64,000 bases of DNA from Syngnathus acus (GCF_901709675.1 NC_051105.1:1984001-2048000); one strand, 5' to 3'; shown: positions 24,401 through 37,900, counted from the first letter of the stretch. Numbers and translations: made by a program. Notes: generated by a model from the sequence alone, not told the origin.

Positions 24401-25037
24401 GTGACTGCTTAATTTCATACTTATGAATGGGCAGGACCTGCATGGAGCCATTTTGTATACAATGCAAATCATTATAAAATATACATATATATATTTTTTA
24501 CAAGACCCTCTTTAAAATCATGATCAAACACTCAAATGTCTTCAGGTCTACTTACCCCAAAGGATGAAGGTAAAGGGCGCCCTCCTGCGGCAGTGCCAGG
24601 AACTTTAGCCGTCATCTGCACAGTAGAAGACAGTGGAAGAGCTTTATAAGTCGGCTTAACATAGATACACGTAAACAGAACATACATATTGTGATGGCCT
24701 TTTCCCGCTCAACTTACGTTTAACTGTGTGAGGTGGTACTTTTGCATAATAATGGCACAAACAATGTCGTTTACAGTATTGTACTCACCGGGGGTCGTCT
24801 TCCATGACTGGTTCGAACCGCCTCTTGGAAGCCCACGTCATTATCCAGCTCCTTTAATGGTTAAAGTCATCGTTATTAAAATGAATTTACATTTTCGGGG
24901 ATTCAACTCTTTAGCTAACTAGCCTACAAGCTATCAGGCTACGTCATGGCGCCAACCTCAGTGTCAAATGTTGGGTTGTAGTCGTTGTATCCCGAATAAA
25001 TATCGTCCTCTTCTCCCGCCAGATGCACATTTTCCAT
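18477..25037 (-). CDS. ift88: Intraflagellar transport protein 88, copy A (ancestral position)
   Basis: Core IFT-B subunit acting in anterograde ciliary transport. Minus-strand exons translate to MENVHLAGEEDDIYSGYNDY (ATG 25037), ELDNDVGFQEAVRTSHGRRP, TSSIGRPMTG, RPMSAVRAAGF, GSAFDPLGQSRGSAPALEEK, EEKIKLLEKKVNELITESC, then the TPR array and DASYVDPLGPPMERPKT, ending DDDFADDDLDDELLPE with TAG at 18477-18479. Twenty-four coding exons keep frame across the junctions examined, at about the usual IFT88 length (about 830 residues). First exons: 25037-24957 and 24851-24789; last exons near 18779-18660 and 18600-18477. The intron holding 19480-20330 is larger and contains a coding-like stretch of unknown origin. 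It is divergently arranged with CRYL1, as in human. An RFX X-box-like site lies about 200 bp upstream. Confidence 0.97.
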
Positions 25038-25747
25038 TTTGGCCTCCGAAAGATTGAAACGCTAGTCGGTATGGGGAAAAATTAATATAATTGACAAAAG
25101 GGGGTTTGTTGTCAATCCCAGAGTGCAACGCGGCATGAGTGGGGCTAATTTCTGTTTTACGAGACATGATTGGACCTTAGAGCATCAATCAGCCCAAACC
25201 TTCACGCTCATTGGTCAAGCTTGGTTTCGCGTTGTTGCTATGATACAAGCGTGAGTGACAAAACCACGCTAGAATTTCTAAGGATTATTTTCAGTCTTAA
25301 CCTAAAATTAAAAAAACCTATGCGTGAAAATACTTATAACGTCAGTGCGTAAAACACGAAGATACTGGACAGTAGCATTTTGCTGTCAATGCTCCCGGGT
25401 TTACACGCGCTGTGGATGGGACACTTTCGCGGAAAACATCGCCTAGCCAATCATTGGCGAGCTTCACGCGTAATGGTCGGACACGTGACAGGTTTGCGCT
25501 TCAGCGTGATATTTTGCTCGTGTGGTCTTCATCTTAACGTTAAGTATCAGTTAATGTTGACCATTTAAGCAATTCTTGTGTTTTAAAAATAAATGTTTCA
25601 GAAAAAGGGGTGTTTTGAGCCTTTTGATTTGCCATAGCACGCATGTACGGACTGGACAACGTGACGTCAGAGTGGGCGGAGGGATAGATTTCACAAGGAG
25701 TCCTGCACATCTTTTTTAGAAACATTAAATAAACAAGCGCTTCAGAC
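25038..25747. promoter_or_regulatory. Shared IFT88-A / CRYL1 divergent promoter interval
   Basis: The 710 bp separate two divergent ATGs. Motifs: X-box-like GTTGCTATGATAC at 25234-25246 (about 200 bp upstream of IFT88-A, a known type of RFX target), inverted CCAAT (ATTGG) near 25210, CACGTGAC near 25481, and TGACGTCA 25662-25669 plus GGGCGG 25674-25679 about 80 bp before the CRYL1 ATG. Assignments are motif-based. Confidence 0.55.
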
Positions 25748-28700
25748 ATGAAGATAATTACCATCATTGGCAGGTGAGTGAAACTTCATCTTTCTGTAGT
25801 GCATAATGGTGGGCATGTGAGCATGAACTTTTTTATCGCATAACTTGAATCTAAATTGAGTGTAGATTGTTTATGTTACAGTGGGCTGATAGGTCGGTCG
25901 TGGGCGATGGTGTTCGCGAGTGGAGGCTACAGTGTGAAAATCCACGACAACCAACCGGGACAGGCAGCCATCGCTCTGACTGAGATTAAGTTAGTAATCA
26001 AAATACATTGCACGGTTTTGACAACGTATGCAATATACGTCTCGCGAGACTTTAACTCAGTGAGAATCGATACATATACAACACTGTAAAATCTTCCTTA
26101 TTAACAACATAATACAATCTATCCTAGCATATGATGAATAGAAGTCTACAATGTTTTAATTTCGTTTTTTTTGTTTTCCCCCCTCTTAAATGCAGAGGAT
26201 GAATCAGTATTTTAACCAGTCTTCCCCCCCCCCCTTAAGTAATAGTACAGACACTTGTGTGAAAATGAAAAGTAAATTTCAACTTTCAACAACTGGGGGA
26301 AAAATACAGTTTGTATTTGTTGGTCTGAGTAGATGAATAATTAATGGATGCCAGATGCCAATGCATTCGTCACAATTTCTGTTTCCAATCCAAATGTAGG
26401 GAGCAAAAGTTAAAACAACGAGCCACCTACCCAACGACAGATACCTAAAAATGTATTGCACAGCAACATCTTGTACTTTGTTGCTTGCAACCACTGCTTC
26501 TTCTGAATTACCTTTGCTACCCTGGATTACATTCTCCTCTCTGCTGGTGGCGGGATGAGTTAGTTTACCAAAGGAGCTGGAAAAACAGGAGTGGAACATT
26601 AACAAAACACACAGCCTGTGCAAAAACACACAGCGGCAGGCTGGCCTCACGTGATCGGCCGTTATGTTACTTTCGAGGGAAAAACAACGCGGCTGTACTA
26701 GTGGTGACTGGTGGGTTAAACTTGACAGGAAGCAGATGATGGAGCTACAGGAAGTGGGAATGCTGAGAGGGCAGCTGAGTGCCACGCAGCAGTTGGCCTT
26801 GCTCAGCAGTCATGACGACTTGCAGCAGGCTCTGCAGGGGGCCTTTTTTGTGCAGGTATTTGCCATGACCCATCATCTACTAGTTACTTATTCATAAACT
26901 GTCCTTTGAGCTCTGTGCCAATCAGAGGCTTGTTAATGAGAGACTCAATCTGCAACTACTCAGTTACCAAATTAATCAATAACAATGACGATAACCTATT
27001 TATTGTATAGCGACCTTGTTTAATTTAATATTGCTCAAATTCTCAGAATTACTTTTGGGTTGAACCAAAATAAAATATTGGCAAATATCTGCTTTAAATT
27101 TAGAAAACAATGATTAACATTGACGATGACAATATTTTCTGACAGGTTAGAGATGTTTTTGTTTTGTTTTCCCTAGGAGTGCGTGTTTGAGAATCTGAAA
27201 GTGAAGCAGAACCTCTTCCGGAACTTGGAGCGTCTGGTGGGCGAAGACGTGATCCTGAGCAGCTCCACTTCCTATTTGGTGCCCAGCGCCGTCTTCTCGT
27301 CGGTGCAAAACCGAAGCCGCTGCCTCGTCTCTCATCCGGTACGTAGCGCCAGACCAACAAAATAACAATTAGCATTTCTCCAGTTTGAGAACGATTGCGT
27401 AAGATTTTCCTTGATACACAGCATTTACCTCCTAATTCAATGCAACAAGGTCAACCCGCCCTACTACGTCAAACTTGTGGAGCTGGTACCTCACCCGGAC
27501 ACGTTGGCAGCCACGGTGGACAAAACCCACGCCCTTCTGACTGAGGTAAAAACGGTAAAAAAATGGGAAAATAATTTTTTATTGTGACAGCATATCATAC
27601 TCGCTTGTTTTGCAATCAGGTGGGTCAGGTGCCCGTCCGCCTGCGGAAAGAAATTGACGGCTTCGCCCTCAACAGAGTGCAGGCTGCCATCATTGTGGAG
27701 TCTTGGAGGCTTGTACAGGTCAGTCTGGTAATTTGTTAGCTGGATGGATGTTTAGAAAAATAAATAGTAGGAATGTACAGTACTGATTTCGGGTAAATAA
27801 TTTATACAAAGATGATGGATTAACAAATTAATAAAATAAATGGATTGTTATGATGGATCAATGGAACGGATGAGTGGATCCTGTAATTACAGTTAAATTC
27901 GCAAGGGGGTGCCAGTGAGTCACCTTAAAGCTTTTTATTGAATGTATGGGAGAGAAATGAGGTCCTCGTGATGCACTTGCGAGTGAATCAATGTCCTCAA
28001 GAAGCACTCGTGCATGAATGTGTGCGTGCCAAATCCCAATAAATGACGAGGCTCATGAGTGTAATCTTTTTTCCAGTTGTTGAAAGTTTTTGTAACAGAG
28101 ACCGCAAGTAGGAAACATGTTGTCAGCGAGCAGACGTCAGCTTTAGCAGCCGATGACAGTAGCCTTCATTTGAACACATTCCTTGAAAGCAATGCTTTTC
28201 ACACATGTTGCTCTTTTGACACTTTATGGTGCCTGACAACCCACCAAAATACAGAACGAAAGGTCAGGGTGGCCTACTTTAAAAAAACTCAAGACCCGCA
28301 TGCATCGCAAAATGGTTCCTCGTGAGACATCACAAAGGATTCTCTACAGTATTCAAAGGCAAGACATGCGTGAAGGGACATTTGTTCTCCACGTTTGTTA
28401 CGGGTGCGTGGAAGAACAAGTCTGGAAAAAGTTTGACGTTTCTTTCAATCACATGTCAGGAAAAGAAGGGCATATGCAAATATAAATGAAAATAAAGTGT
28501 AAATTAATATGAAGGTTGATGAGAGTTGTTAACTTTCTGAACACTTTGGACTTGCAATCTTGTTTGTTTCCCTCAAGTGGATTCTTTGCGTAAAGTGTTT
28601 TGTTGAGTCAAGTACGCTTTTCGGTCCTTTAAGATCTTAACGAGCATGCAAAGAACACGGTCCCGAGACCGGTAGCGGTGTCCGCGATACCACGCACATA

Positions 28701-31700
28701 ATACTAATGCTGATGTTTTTTTTAACAATTGAGGTGGATGTATCATTAAATTGATCAATTTAATGATTCAGTTGCAGCAGATTTAAAAGTATGTAATTTT
28801 GAGTTGCACACAATTGACTTGGAAATTGATCCTTTTTTTTTTTTTTTTTTTAAATGACGTGTTGCCAGCCAATAGCACGGTGTGAATAATTCATCGTCTA
28901 ATAGCAACCGACTCCCGCGTCACGATGGCCTCACTTCCAAGAAGTGAAGCCGGCGCTCGAGGAATGGCGGTCCTAACCTCTCACCTGACCTTAAACCGGC
29001 TCCAATATTGTTGTGTTCCCGGACTGGAATTTTGCACAGGTCAATCTTAGTGGATTGCACGCTGCGCACATTTCTTTTTGATCCAGCCGGCGTGAGGATG
29101 GCGTCCCCTCTGCACGCTATTGCGGAATTCCCGTGTAGGATCGCATGTGAGGGGCGTCTTCGCACCGGGCTGTGGAAGTTCAGGTTCCCTGCGAGGCTCC
29201 TGTTATGGGACTTAAGCCTCAGGCTTGCATTAAGTGGCAGCTGTTAAAAACGCCACTCTGATGTTAAAAGTGGACCACGTTGCCCGGAATGCACGACAGC
29301 ATCAGCTCCTCGTTTTTATCCAAAAGCACATTTTTAAATGGGAGATGTCTCCTTGTTGAAAAATGGCTCATTTCAATTATTATTAAAACAAAGGCCAAAC
29401 TTGCCTGACTGGAATGATCTTGTCTTCTTTGGTTATGGTGGTTGTTCACCTGGATTGTTAGGCCGCAGTCACCCTTGCAAAATGTAGGACAGAGGTTTAG
29501 TCGCTTGAATGTTGTCCTGTCTGATTTGTGTGCGAGATGAAGACCGAATGGCTGCTGCGGGACAACCGTGTTACGTGCACAATGTGTCACCCACCAACCT
29601 ACGCTTGGAATCTCAATCGACAAAATGCATGCAACAAAATCATCAAGTGGGCAATATAAGTGGAGATTGCTGAAAAATTGCCCCTGGCTGACCTCTTGAG
29701 CATTTAGATGAATATGCGTGGCAGACTTCATGTCATTTGGCTGCACTGGTGGCAAGTGCAAATATTTTGAAAGTGGTTTTTTTTTTTTGGCACAGGCGGC
29801 GTTTTGATGTGGCCGTCACTAAGGAGCAAGTAACCCAAAACGAAAAGATCAAATGCGTGTCCTTGTTACACAACAGAGCCCCCCCCCCCTCAGCGAGAGC
29901 GACCCTATGCCCCCTCTTGCCCATCCGATTACATAGAGAGAGAGAAGGGGTCCTTGAGTCAAAGCCAGCGTCGGAAAGCAGAGCATCTGAGAAAGCGGAT
30001 GGTGATCATTGTGGAGGAAAAGGTTCCGCCCACCTGGCCACTTAGCCAAGATAACAGGCTCGTTGTTGAACGGTAGACTGGAACAAAGAGCGGCCTGTGA
30101 GGCCCCCCGCCGACCCTCGCGCTCCCCCCTTACCCCACCCCGTCGACCCGATTTGCTCTCAGCTTTGATTTCCTACATTGTGACAAGCTCACCTGAACTG
30201 ATCCGCACACCGGACGCCACTTCATCCGCGCATGGCCGCTCTTGAAATCCTCCAGTGTGACTCCGCTCTTGACTCATCCTGAACAAACACACACATGGCA
30301 TTAATGATTTCAACACTCTTTCTGTAGATCCCTGTCTCATGACAACAACATTCCTAGAAAATTACAATGTCCTTTAAATGGATATTAGAGGGCCTATTCT
30401 AAAAAAAAAATAGGCCCTCTGGCTATTTGTGTGGTCCTTGGTGACCCCTGTCCTGAACCCTCATCCCTCCATCCTGGACCCTCAGCCAGCCAGTAGAATA
30501 GAATATCGAATAGATCTTTATTGTCATTGTCACACATGTACAACAGTCATCTTGACATTATTATTTTCAACGTTGCTTCATACATGTGCACATTGGTGTG
30601 GTGCACAAGACTCAGCTGTCCATCTCCTTCCTCAGGATGGCATCATCTCCGTCCAGGACATCGACCTGGTGATGTCAGAGGGACTGGGAATGCGCTACGC
30701 CTTCATCGGCCCCATGGAAACCATTCACCTCAACGCACCTGAAGGTCATGCTGCACCCATTGACTTATTTTTAAGTAATTTATCTTTTACGATGAGTTGA
30801 CCGTCATGCTCCGCCCACGCAAGATAACAAAAAAATTTGTATACATGCTTCAAATGAATGGAATCGAAAGAACCCTTGGAAACGGCCAGAATGAGCCAAA
30901 GATGGCTAACCTTAACTCAAACCAAAATCCTTGCTGCCAAGTAAAACTGCGTGAAACCCAACAGCATTATTTTGCTTTTGAATCTCTCGTGGACTGGCGG
31001 TCACGTGACGCTGCAGCCGTACCGAATGACCCGTCTGCTAAGCGCCAAATGATAACATGACACGTCGCTGCATACGTTACATCCTATGCGGCTTTGCCGG
31101 GAGTGAAACGGCAGGTAGATGGAGAATGTCAGCTGTGGGTGTGAAAGCCACACAGTCGCTGGGCCTGCGAGCGGGAACACTTTGGGGCCCCGACAAAGGC
31201 GTCTTTTGATGGTTGACCCACCCCGACCTCCTCACACCAGTCATCCAAAACTCACATGGCGTCCCAAGCAGACAACCTTGTAAAACTCCTCAATTAGTTC
31301 CACAATCAGATGGTAAAGGCAAGAATGTGGATTTCCGACACAATCACATCGCACGGGTACTTTTACTTCAAAGTCTTATACTTAACTCTATTGCTAACCA
31401 AAACAGAAGCACCCACCGAGAAAATCTGATAGGTGCCTCCTTCAACGAGACAACTCAACTGTTACAACTCACTCTCCCACATTCCGACTCCGAGGGCCGC
31501 GTCTTTGTCTCGGTCAATAACAAAAGAACAGGCAAATCTTTACGATGTTACGTCTAATCATTTTCTGCATCCCAAGGAGACGTTCGTCCTAAGTGGAAAA
31601 TTAAGCTTCAAGTCGTTGAATGTCAAATTTCCTGGTGTGTTAATGGTCAACAGATTTATTGGAGCGTGGCATTAATCATTCACCAAACAAAATGCCTTTG

Positions 31701-32564
31701 TCACGAGGAAATGATTAAAGAGTGATCAATAATGGCCGTGACTCAAAGGAAGCGTGTGTATGAGTTTTCTGGTTCACGTTATACTAATCGTCGTTTCATG
31801 CGAGCGGAGTTCCATTTTCAGTCGTTATTTCTAGACACCAAACCAACTTTACATGTTTCTGGCAACAAGACAAGTTTGAAACCGAACACGCGTTTCTGTC
31901 AAGGTCACACACGAACATCTCTGAATGTCATTTTATGACCAGTATGTACTAACCTCATCATAGTGTTGCATTCAAGCGCTGCTCCGCCATGTTTGTAGTC
32001 CTTCTCTGATCCGCTCTCCTTCCGCAGGTCTGGCAGACTACATGAGGCGTTACGGTGACGGCGTCCGACGAGTCGCGAGTTCCTTTGGGCCCGTCCCGGA
32101 CTTCTTTGCTGAAGATGCCAAAAGAATTGTTAGCGTATGTATCCACAAAGACAACACGGACCAGCTTGTATTCAAAACTCGTATCGTAGCTCTTGTAATT
32201 CCATTTAAAATAGAAGTCACGATATTCCACGTATTAGTGTGTGCGTTTTGGCCACTAGGGGGCAGAATCATTCACAGTTGATTTTTTGCCCATTTTGAAA
32301 GACCTCATATTGGCTGGCGATGAGTAAGTCAGGCACATAATATTTGATGTAGACTAATGTTTGCATGATCAAAAGACACGAAAGACAATTCAGTCTTGGC
32401 TAAAGCGAGCGTCCATGTTTTGGTCAACTTTCCGCCAGTTCGAATTCTTTCTGTTTTAGGAGATGTGCCAGCTGATCCCCAATGACGAGCGGCATCTGTC
32501 GGCCCGGCGGGAGCGGCGAGACCAGCTCCTTATGGGCCTGGCCCGCCTCAAGAAAGACCACTGA
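25748..32564 (+). CDS. cryl1: Lambda-crystallin / L-gulonate 3-dehydrogenase
   Basis: Cytosolic NAD-dependent dehydrogenase of the 3-hydroxyacyl-CoA dehydrogenase superfamily; oxidises L-gulonate in the uronate cycle. Nine exons: 25748-25773, 25882-25989, 26729-26855, 27177-27338, 27450-27545, 27620-27718, 30636-30744, 32028-32134, 32460-32564. They join in frame to 312 residues (human 319). The N-terminal Rossmann motif is [20 protein letters not shown]; then [31 protein letters not shown] (substrate/catalytic region with the HPVNPP signature), [18 protein letters not shown], and [20 protein letters not shown]. Exon 3 begins at 26729 so that the junction reads EIKKQMMELQ, matching the family. 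The residues LHARRQ-type tail is present as [13 protein letters not shown]. Confidence 0.96.
27719..30635 (+). other. CRYL1 intron 6 (2.9 kb)
   Basis: No gene seen. It contains a perfect 12-bp inverted repeat AGAGGGCCTATT / AATAGGCCCTCT around an A-rich 10-nt loop (30387-30420). A short fish interspersed-repeat tail follows near 30497-30545 (GAATAG repeats, then ATCTTTATTGTCATTGT). Poly-T and poly-C runs occur; other ORFs here look like chance. Confidence 0.6.
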
Positions 32565-34098
32565 AGACATGGGCACTACCTCAACGTGCCACTGGAATTT
32601 ATTTCACTCCTTGCAGTATTTCTTTTCCTGATTTAAAACAACAGTCAGGAATAGCTGTCTGTTTTGTGGCATAAACATTGTCGAATGGTTTCATTGTGTG
32701 GTACTGTTCTTACACATCCACATGATTTTCAAGTTTCAAAGTTCCATTTATTACGCATTGTGTTTCACTGACTGGACATCTGCAATTGATTAATTGATTT
32801 CAAGGTGGGTGAGTCCATCACACAGTGGTAGCTATTTGTTGAGCTGATCAAATTGTTTCCTGAATGCCAGAGCATGAGTCTCGCACTTATTTGCTGTGAC
32901 CTCATGCGTTCGTTGCATTCACACACTTTGAACCAAACATACTTTTTTGGGAACAGGAAAGGCAATTTAGAGGCATGTTTGGTAAAGACAAAAGACAGAT
33001 TTGGATTAGCAAAATGTAGCTTTCCAAAAAGCTAATGTAATGTCTTTATAAACATCAACAACAATTTAGAAACTTGTTTTCTAAACCAAGACAAAAAATA
33101 TATTCCTGGGAATGAATGATTTCATTCAATTTTCATTTGGTAAAATCTAACTTCAAAAACAATGTACGTTTGTTTGACTGTTTTAAAACACTATCCTGTA
33201 GTAGTATTTAACTTAGTACAGAGAACAAGAATGAAAGATCTGCAAATATTGTGTGTGTGTGTGCGTGTGTGCGTGTGCGTAGCCCCACCCCTCCCCTATG
33301 CACATTGATGAGCATGAGAAGTTTCGTGCGCCTTTGCTTAAAGTTGCTCATCCCAGCAGCACATCTCTTACTTGCTCAAGCAGTATCTTTTAATTCAGTT
33401 TATTTACTTTTACTTGTTTATAACACATATTGAATCAAAGGACTACTTTTTATGGAAGATTAATTTTTTTTTACTGGACTCTTTCTGTACAGACAGGTGA
33501 GATAACAGTTATACATCTGACATCTGCTCATGAGATATGCCATGACAACATTATTCACGTTTTTCTTTTTTTAATTTCTAACAATTTACTGTATTATTTA
33601 ATTTCTTGCTCTACTGACTTGATTGTTCTGGCGGTTTGACAGCACTGCCCAGTGGCAATTTGCATAATGAATTTGGCTTTTTTGTTCATGAACTCAATTT
33701 AGTTTTTAGAAATTTGGCCTAAAATGTCGACTTAAAAAAAAAATAGCCTGTCTTTTTGGGAATTTTTTTGTCTGGGTTGTTTGTCTACCAAGATTCATTT
33801 TACAGTGTGAAACAATCAGATTTTTAATAATAATTAAGTTTTATAGTTTTGGCCTAAAATGTTTTTTGGTCATAGCTTTTTTGTGGGTCTTCCCAAGACG
33901 GACATGTTTACCAAGATTCATGCTCCAAAGTAAAACTGTGTTCAGGAGGTTGATTCTCAAAACAATCCAATTTTATTTTCTTGGACAAAATGTCTCCAGG
34001 CTTCATGTTCCAAAGTAAAACTGGCTTCAGGGCCTGAAATTTCCAAAGAATCTGTCGCTGTGAGACTGTTTCTCAAGGCTGTCTTGGTGCCCCTGCAG
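32565..34098. other. CRYL1 3' flank and connexin 5' region
   Basis: No ORF of merit. A (GT)n stretch lies at about 33251-33281. AG|GTGAGA at about 33495 could end a non-coding first exon of the downstream connexin, whose coding exon starts after an acceptor (CCCCTGCAG) ending at 34098. Between 33660 and 34030 there are degenerate direct repeats: TTGGCCTAAAATGT twice, and CCAAAGTAAAACTG twice. Confidence 0.4.
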
Positions 34099-34104
34099 GC
34101 CATC

Positions 34105-34917
34105 ATGTCGTGGGGCGCCCTGTACGCCCAGCTGGGCGGCGTCAACAAGCACTCCACCAGCCTGGGCAAGATCTGGCTGTCGGTGCTCTTCATCTTCCGC
34201 ATCACCATCCTGGTGCTGGCCGCCGAGAGCGTGTGGGGCGACGAGCAGTCCGACTTCACGTGCAACACGCAGCAGCCCGGCTGCAAGAACGTGTGCTACG
34301 ACTACTTCTTTCCCGTGTCACACATCCGCTTGTGGTGCCTCCAGCTCATCTTTGTGTCCACACCGGCGTTGCTAGTGGCCATGCACGTGGCCTACCGCAA
34401 GCGTGGCGACAAGCGCTCCATACTGGCGTCCAACGGCACCGAGAAGCCCAGCGACGTGGACCTGGAGACACTCAAGCGACGCCGGCTTCCCATCACCGGC
34501 ACCCTTTGGTGGACGTACACCTGCAGCCTCTTCTTTCGCCTGGTCTTCGAGGGCGGCTTCATGTACGCGCTCTACTTCGTCTACGACGGCTTCCGGATGC
34601 CGCGGCTGGTCAAATGCGAGCAGTGGCCCTGCCCCAATAAAGTGGACTGCTTCATCTCGCGGCCCACCGAGAAGACCATCTTCACTATCTTCATGGTGGC
34701 CTCCTCCAGCATCTGCATGGTGCTCAACGTGGCCGAGCTGGGCTACCTGGTGGGCAAGGCGCTGATGCGCTGCTCCGGCCGCCGTCCAAACAGTAGATTG
34801 TCGTATAACCACAAGGAATCGGTGACGCGGGACAACACCGCCTTGCAGAACAAGAAGAACGAGCTGCTGCTCTCTACCCCCACCTCCGACTCCTCCATAC
34901 GCAAGACTGTGTGCTGA
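34105..34917 (+). CDS. Gap junction beta protein (GJB2/GJB6-type connexin, Cx30-like)
   Basis: Four-pass connexin forming gap-junction hemichannels, 270 residues in one coding exon. It starts [22 protein letters not shown]1 is [20 protein letters not shown]. The first extracellular loop has [21 protein letters not shown] with the C-x6-C-x3-C cysteines. TM2 is at [20 protein letters not shown] and TM3 near [20 protein letters not shown]. The second loop is [20 protein letters not shown] (C-x4/5-C-x5-C) and TM4 is [19 protein letters not shown]. The tail is short, ending IRKTVC. The position next to CRYL1 corresponds to the human GJB2/GJB6 pair; which of the two is the orthologue cannot be decided here. 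The real start is MSWG at 34105, not the in-frame ATG at 34060, because an intron acceptor lies between. Confidence 0.93.
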   Translation: MSWGALYAQLGGVNKHSTSLGKIWLSVLFIFRITILVLAAESVWGDEQSDFTCNTQQPGCKNVCYDYFFPVSHIRLWCLQLIFVSTPALLVAMHVAYRKRGDKRSILASNGTEKPSDVDLETLKRRRLPITGTLWWTYTCSLFFRLVFEGGFMYALYFVYDGFRMPRLVKCEQWPCPNKVDCFISRPTEKTIFTIFMVASSSICMVLNVAELGYLVGKALMRCSGRRPNSRLSYNHKESVTRDNTALQNKKNELLLSTPTSDSSIRKTVC

Positions 34918-37900
34918 AGGGGACCGCCGGAACACGCGACACCAGAAGGTCGTGTCTGTTCCTAACGTGAGCCTAGGTCTGGCCTAGTAGCTTCCCGAAC
35001 GGGAACGATCTGGATCCTAGATGGATCAATTCGTTTCTGATTAATCATTTCACTTTGCAAGCTTTTCGCTATTTAAGCTCTGAAAGCAGTTGGATATAAA
35101 GTAACACTTTGTTCCCAAGAGTCAGTCCTGAAAAGAAATGTCACTGTATTAAGGAATAGTAGTCTGCAACAGTTAACCACGAAATATAACCTCAAAAACG
35201 ATATATTGTCACAAAAGGGAGATTTTTATCTAAAGGTAATGCAACATTTTACAACACACTGACATTTTCGACAAAGGATTCCAGCTTTAATAGTCTTGCG
35301 CCCGCCCCCAAAAAATAAATTGCATATTGGTCACAAAAGTATTTGTATTACCAAATGCAACAGGTTGAGCTGCCAGGTCCGAGGTCGGTGACCTTTTGCC
35401 ATTTGTTTACAGAAAGGCACAAAGAAGGACCACCAAATTGCAGAATCGTATTGTATGTACGGCAATGGCCCAACGGAACAACTGAATGATGTTCCTCAGG
35501 GAAACGTTTGAAGTCTCCTCGTTTTCTGCCCAGAACAAAGAAATGTGTCCTGATACTTTTAACCACACTGTCTAACAATCGTTTCGGGTCATTCTCTTTG
35601 GATCCAAAGTATGTGAACGCCTGTTTTGTACATGCATTTTATCTAATTTAGCTAAAAGTACGTTCCAATCATATTTGCTTGAAGAAAAAAAAAAAAAAAA
35701 CAACAACTGGAAAAGTGACTGAGTGTCATGTGACTTTTGGTTTGTTTTATAATTTATTTATTAACTCCAGTGTGACATTGATGTTTATTTTGTCGCACCT
35801 GAGCGTTTTCCTTGATTTTCACCGAGTCGCTACACTGACACCTAGTTTGTTTTTTGACACTGTGTTGCTTTCTTACTCACTTTAAACTTGTTTTTTGCTG
35901 TATTTTTGTGATGTATAATCTAAGTGTGATTGACCATGCCTAATTTTAATGCTAACTAGTAGCTTAAAATGAAATAAATAGGACAAAGACTAACATCAAA
36001 GCCTGTATTTGTCTGTTCCTGGGCTAAACCGTGACACCAGATGAGACTTGTTTCAAGTCACATAAAAATGAAATTAAATCAAGTAACATACATCTAAAAT
36101 AAGATAAATCTACTCACCTTCTGAAGACGGCATGTAATGGAGCAGGCGAGGAAAGATGTCCTTGAGGAGCGATACTGCCCCCCAGTGGCCGTTTTGGGCA
36201 CTGTTGAATTTCAAAAGTTTTGCGTACACCTGTATATATATTAAAATGAAGGAAAATTACTGTTAAATTCTTTTTGTTGACGTCAAATTGCTTAGTAATA
36301 CTAGCAACATGCCAAGTGTCTTTAAGGTTTCCAAAAGTGCGTGTGTTACTTGTGTGTTGCGTTGTATCAGCTTTCAACGCTGGTCTTATTTTAACGGCTG
36401 GTGGCGCGCTAATCGCAGCCGACTTGCCAACCTCCCCCTCAATAACAAGACGAACCTTGTCTTTGTCCTCCCTGCTCCCAAAATAAACCCCCCTTGCCCC
36501 CACCAATGGGGGAAAAAATGTTTGGTGATTGGAAGGGTGTGATCACTAATTATACAAATTATGTAACAAGTGATGTCGTAACACGCTTAACTTTAACCTT
36601 TAAAGACAATTATATTCAATATATTGAATGTAATTTTTCTTAATCAAAATTTTGAAAAAAATAATAATTTTGCTCTATTTTACCATCTCATACCTGAGAT
36701 TAGTTTTTTACCCTTTAATGTTTAAAAGCTGGCATGTTCTTATTTGTATTAGTCCGACATTTTCTACATTATATTTAGAAATATATATTTAATTCATTTC
36801 TGTTTCATGCATAATTCTGTGTTTGCATATTTTCCACTGATGTCATCTGTGTGCAAACTACTTATTTTCATGACGCCTTTTGAACTTTTGGTGGAGGGGT
36901 CAGGGGCTGTGCACAGGGTGGTGGACGTGGGGCAGTGTCACTCAGGCACGTAATGACTGGCAGTGCAGACACCTGAACGCACCACGTAACGAAACAAGTT
37001 TGTTTCTCTTATTTATTTATTTTCTTATAGTTCTCGGGCACCCAGAGGAGGTCACACCCAAGTACGGGCAGGGCCCCACATAGATGGAAGAGGGCGTGCT
37101 GATTTTTTTTCTACTCCGCGGGAGGGGGGCGAGAGGGGGGGCTGGGACTTCTGCCCCAGGGGCACCCCCAAAGCATGTGAGCTTTTGCCGTGCACTTTAA
37201 AGAGCGTCCTTTCTGCTGTGTCAAGGTATGAGCACATCTATGCTTTTTTTACTGGCACACAAGAAACACTGAAATGATTCTCATGATATTTCAATATGAA
37301 TTATGGGCGTTTTAATTAGTCTTTGGAGTGCAAACAAAGCCAACAATGGTGCCTGCTCTAGTGGCCTCTGCTTTGTCACTTTTTGTGCGTCTGTGTGTGT
37401 GTTACCGTTACATTTTTGCTACTTTTTAAAGAGCTTGTCCACCTTTTTAAGAGAATTCAAGAGCTGCGTTGGAAATTTACAAGATTTAATTAAAGTTATT
37501 TAATTTGGGGGGAAAGGCATTACCAGGCCACCGTAATGCCGGGAAATATTTTATTATTTACATTTGTTTAGGTTGCATAATGTTAATTTTCATCATTTGT
37601 GCTTCTCGCAGGTGTGGAGAATATCAAGAGCGTCAGTCCATGGATTTATTAGCTTTAAAACAGCGACATTATTGTAAGTTTTTCCTCCTTTTAATTTTAT
37701 AACGAACATGCTACAAAAGATGACATTGTTAGTTTAAAAAATGACCCTCATAGCTCAGAATTGAATGATTTGTAGGTGATTTATTCATTTTCAAGCTATG
37801 TAAGGGACATTCACCATTTATAACATTTTAAGAATTGTTAAAGGTATTTGCCTGTCATTTTCCCCCATTATTCATGATGAGAGATGCGTTGAAATGTTTG

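Noticed and set aside
26180-26215. Possible SINE fragment in CRYL1 intron 2 (TTAAATGCAGAGGA)
   Set aside because: Only about 15 bases match the SINE body; too short to support.
29264-30049. ORFs on both strands in CRYL1 intron 6
   Set aside because: No conserved motifs; frames overlap on both strands as expected by chance.
34060-34104. In-frame ATG upstream of the beta connexin
   Set aside because: A splice acceptor (CCTGCAG) lies between it and the conserved MSWG start, so this stretch is intron.
36114-36506. 130-codon minus-strand ORF between the connexins
   Set aside because: No recognisable motif, low-complexity composition, no splice or promoter context; most likely chance.
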